From the NCBI GenBank assembly GCA_910588895.1, contig CAJUSS010000056.1:1-21066 (forward strand): a stretch of 21,066 nt of DNA, given 5' to 3'. Positions 21,015 through 21,066 of the stretch are shown here, in pieces. Below the pieces are notes generated by a model, which was not told the origin of the DNA, ran no database searches, and worked only from the letters and a program-made list of their open reading frames with translations. The DNA comes from an uncultured Lachnospiraceae bacterium (GTDB lineage: Bacteria > Bacillota > Clostridia > Lachnospirales > Lachnospiraceae). Numbering within the stretch: position 1 is the first letter of the stretch; each line of letters starts with the position of its first letter. Made by a program: the position numbers and the translations under genes.

Positions 21015-21066
21015 TGCCGGCGACCGGAATCGAACCGGTACGGGAGATTAGTCCCGCAGGATTTTA
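21015..21066 (-). tRNA. tRNA-Leu(UAA), partial at right edge
   Basis: The 3' part of a class II tRNA on the minus strand. The window cuts it at the anticodon, where TAAAA followed by TCCTG fits positions 34-43, with UAA as anticodon. A long variable arm (GCGGGA-CTAA-TCTCCCG type) follows, then the T arm ACCGG-TTCGATT-CCGGT, the acceptor strand CGCCGGC and discriminator A (plus 21015). CCA is not encoded, so it would be added after transcription. The long variable arm and anticodon identify leucine; the 5' half lies outside the window. Confidence 0.88.

Overview
The window looks like a chromosomal segment of a gut-type clostridium, most likely Lachnospiraceae. The grounds are: GC-rich Firmicute coding sequence with strong AGGAGG ribosome binding sites; a CIRCE-controlled groES-groEL pair; a small two-helix membrane protein between groEL and guaB, an order I associate with Lachnospiraceae; a Lac-family cellobiose-type PTS; and two RpiR regulators. 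The genus cannot be named from the sequence alone. No transposase, integrase, phage gene or CRISPR array is visible.

Left part (1-6451, plus strand). The window opens inside a PrpR-type regulator (PrpR_N, PAS, degenerate sigma-54-type AAA+ domain, Fis-type HTH) whose GAFTGA loop and Walker motifs are missing or altered. Immediately after it lie six AT-rich units phased at 11 bp, then a good sigma-A promoter. That promoter drives tartronate semialdehyde reductase (garR), a DapA-fold lyase and a glycerate kinase, followed after a likely terminator by an AEC carrier. Together the enzymes fit the lower galactarate/glucarate pathway: 5-keto-4-deoxyglucarate to pyruvate plus tartronate semialdehyde, then glycerate, then phosphoglycerate. 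The DapA-fold protein would fill the aldolase step. A small coiled-coil/single-helix membrane protein with its own promoter follows.

Middle part (6496-13352, minus strand). A pectinesterase without a signal peptide is followed, moving right, by guaB, a small membrane protein, groEL, groES and a Cof-type HAD phosphatase. The guaB promoter has a 12-bp palindrome on its -35 box. A roughly 100-bp imperfect inverted repeat fills part of the guaB upstream gap. The groES promoter has its -35 box inside the CIRCE operator. groES and groEL are separated by an unusually long, hairpin-rich 219-bp spacer.

Right part (13455-20836). A minus-strand beta-glucoside operon reads 6-phospho-beta-glucosidase, PTS EIIB, EIIC, EIIA, a terminator-like hairpin, then a second 6-phospho-beta-glucosidase. 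The PTS would phosphorylate a beta-linked disaccharide during uptake and the GH1 enzymes would cleave it. Upstream are two divergently transcribed RpiR/SIS regulators with clear promoters, the obvious candidates for controlling the operon. The window ends inside a minus-strand tRNA-Leu(UAA) gene with a strong terminator.

Most genes belong to familiar families. The most unusual items are the regulator lacking GAFTGA together with its 11-bp-phased array, the groES-groEL spacer, and the inverted repeat near guaB.
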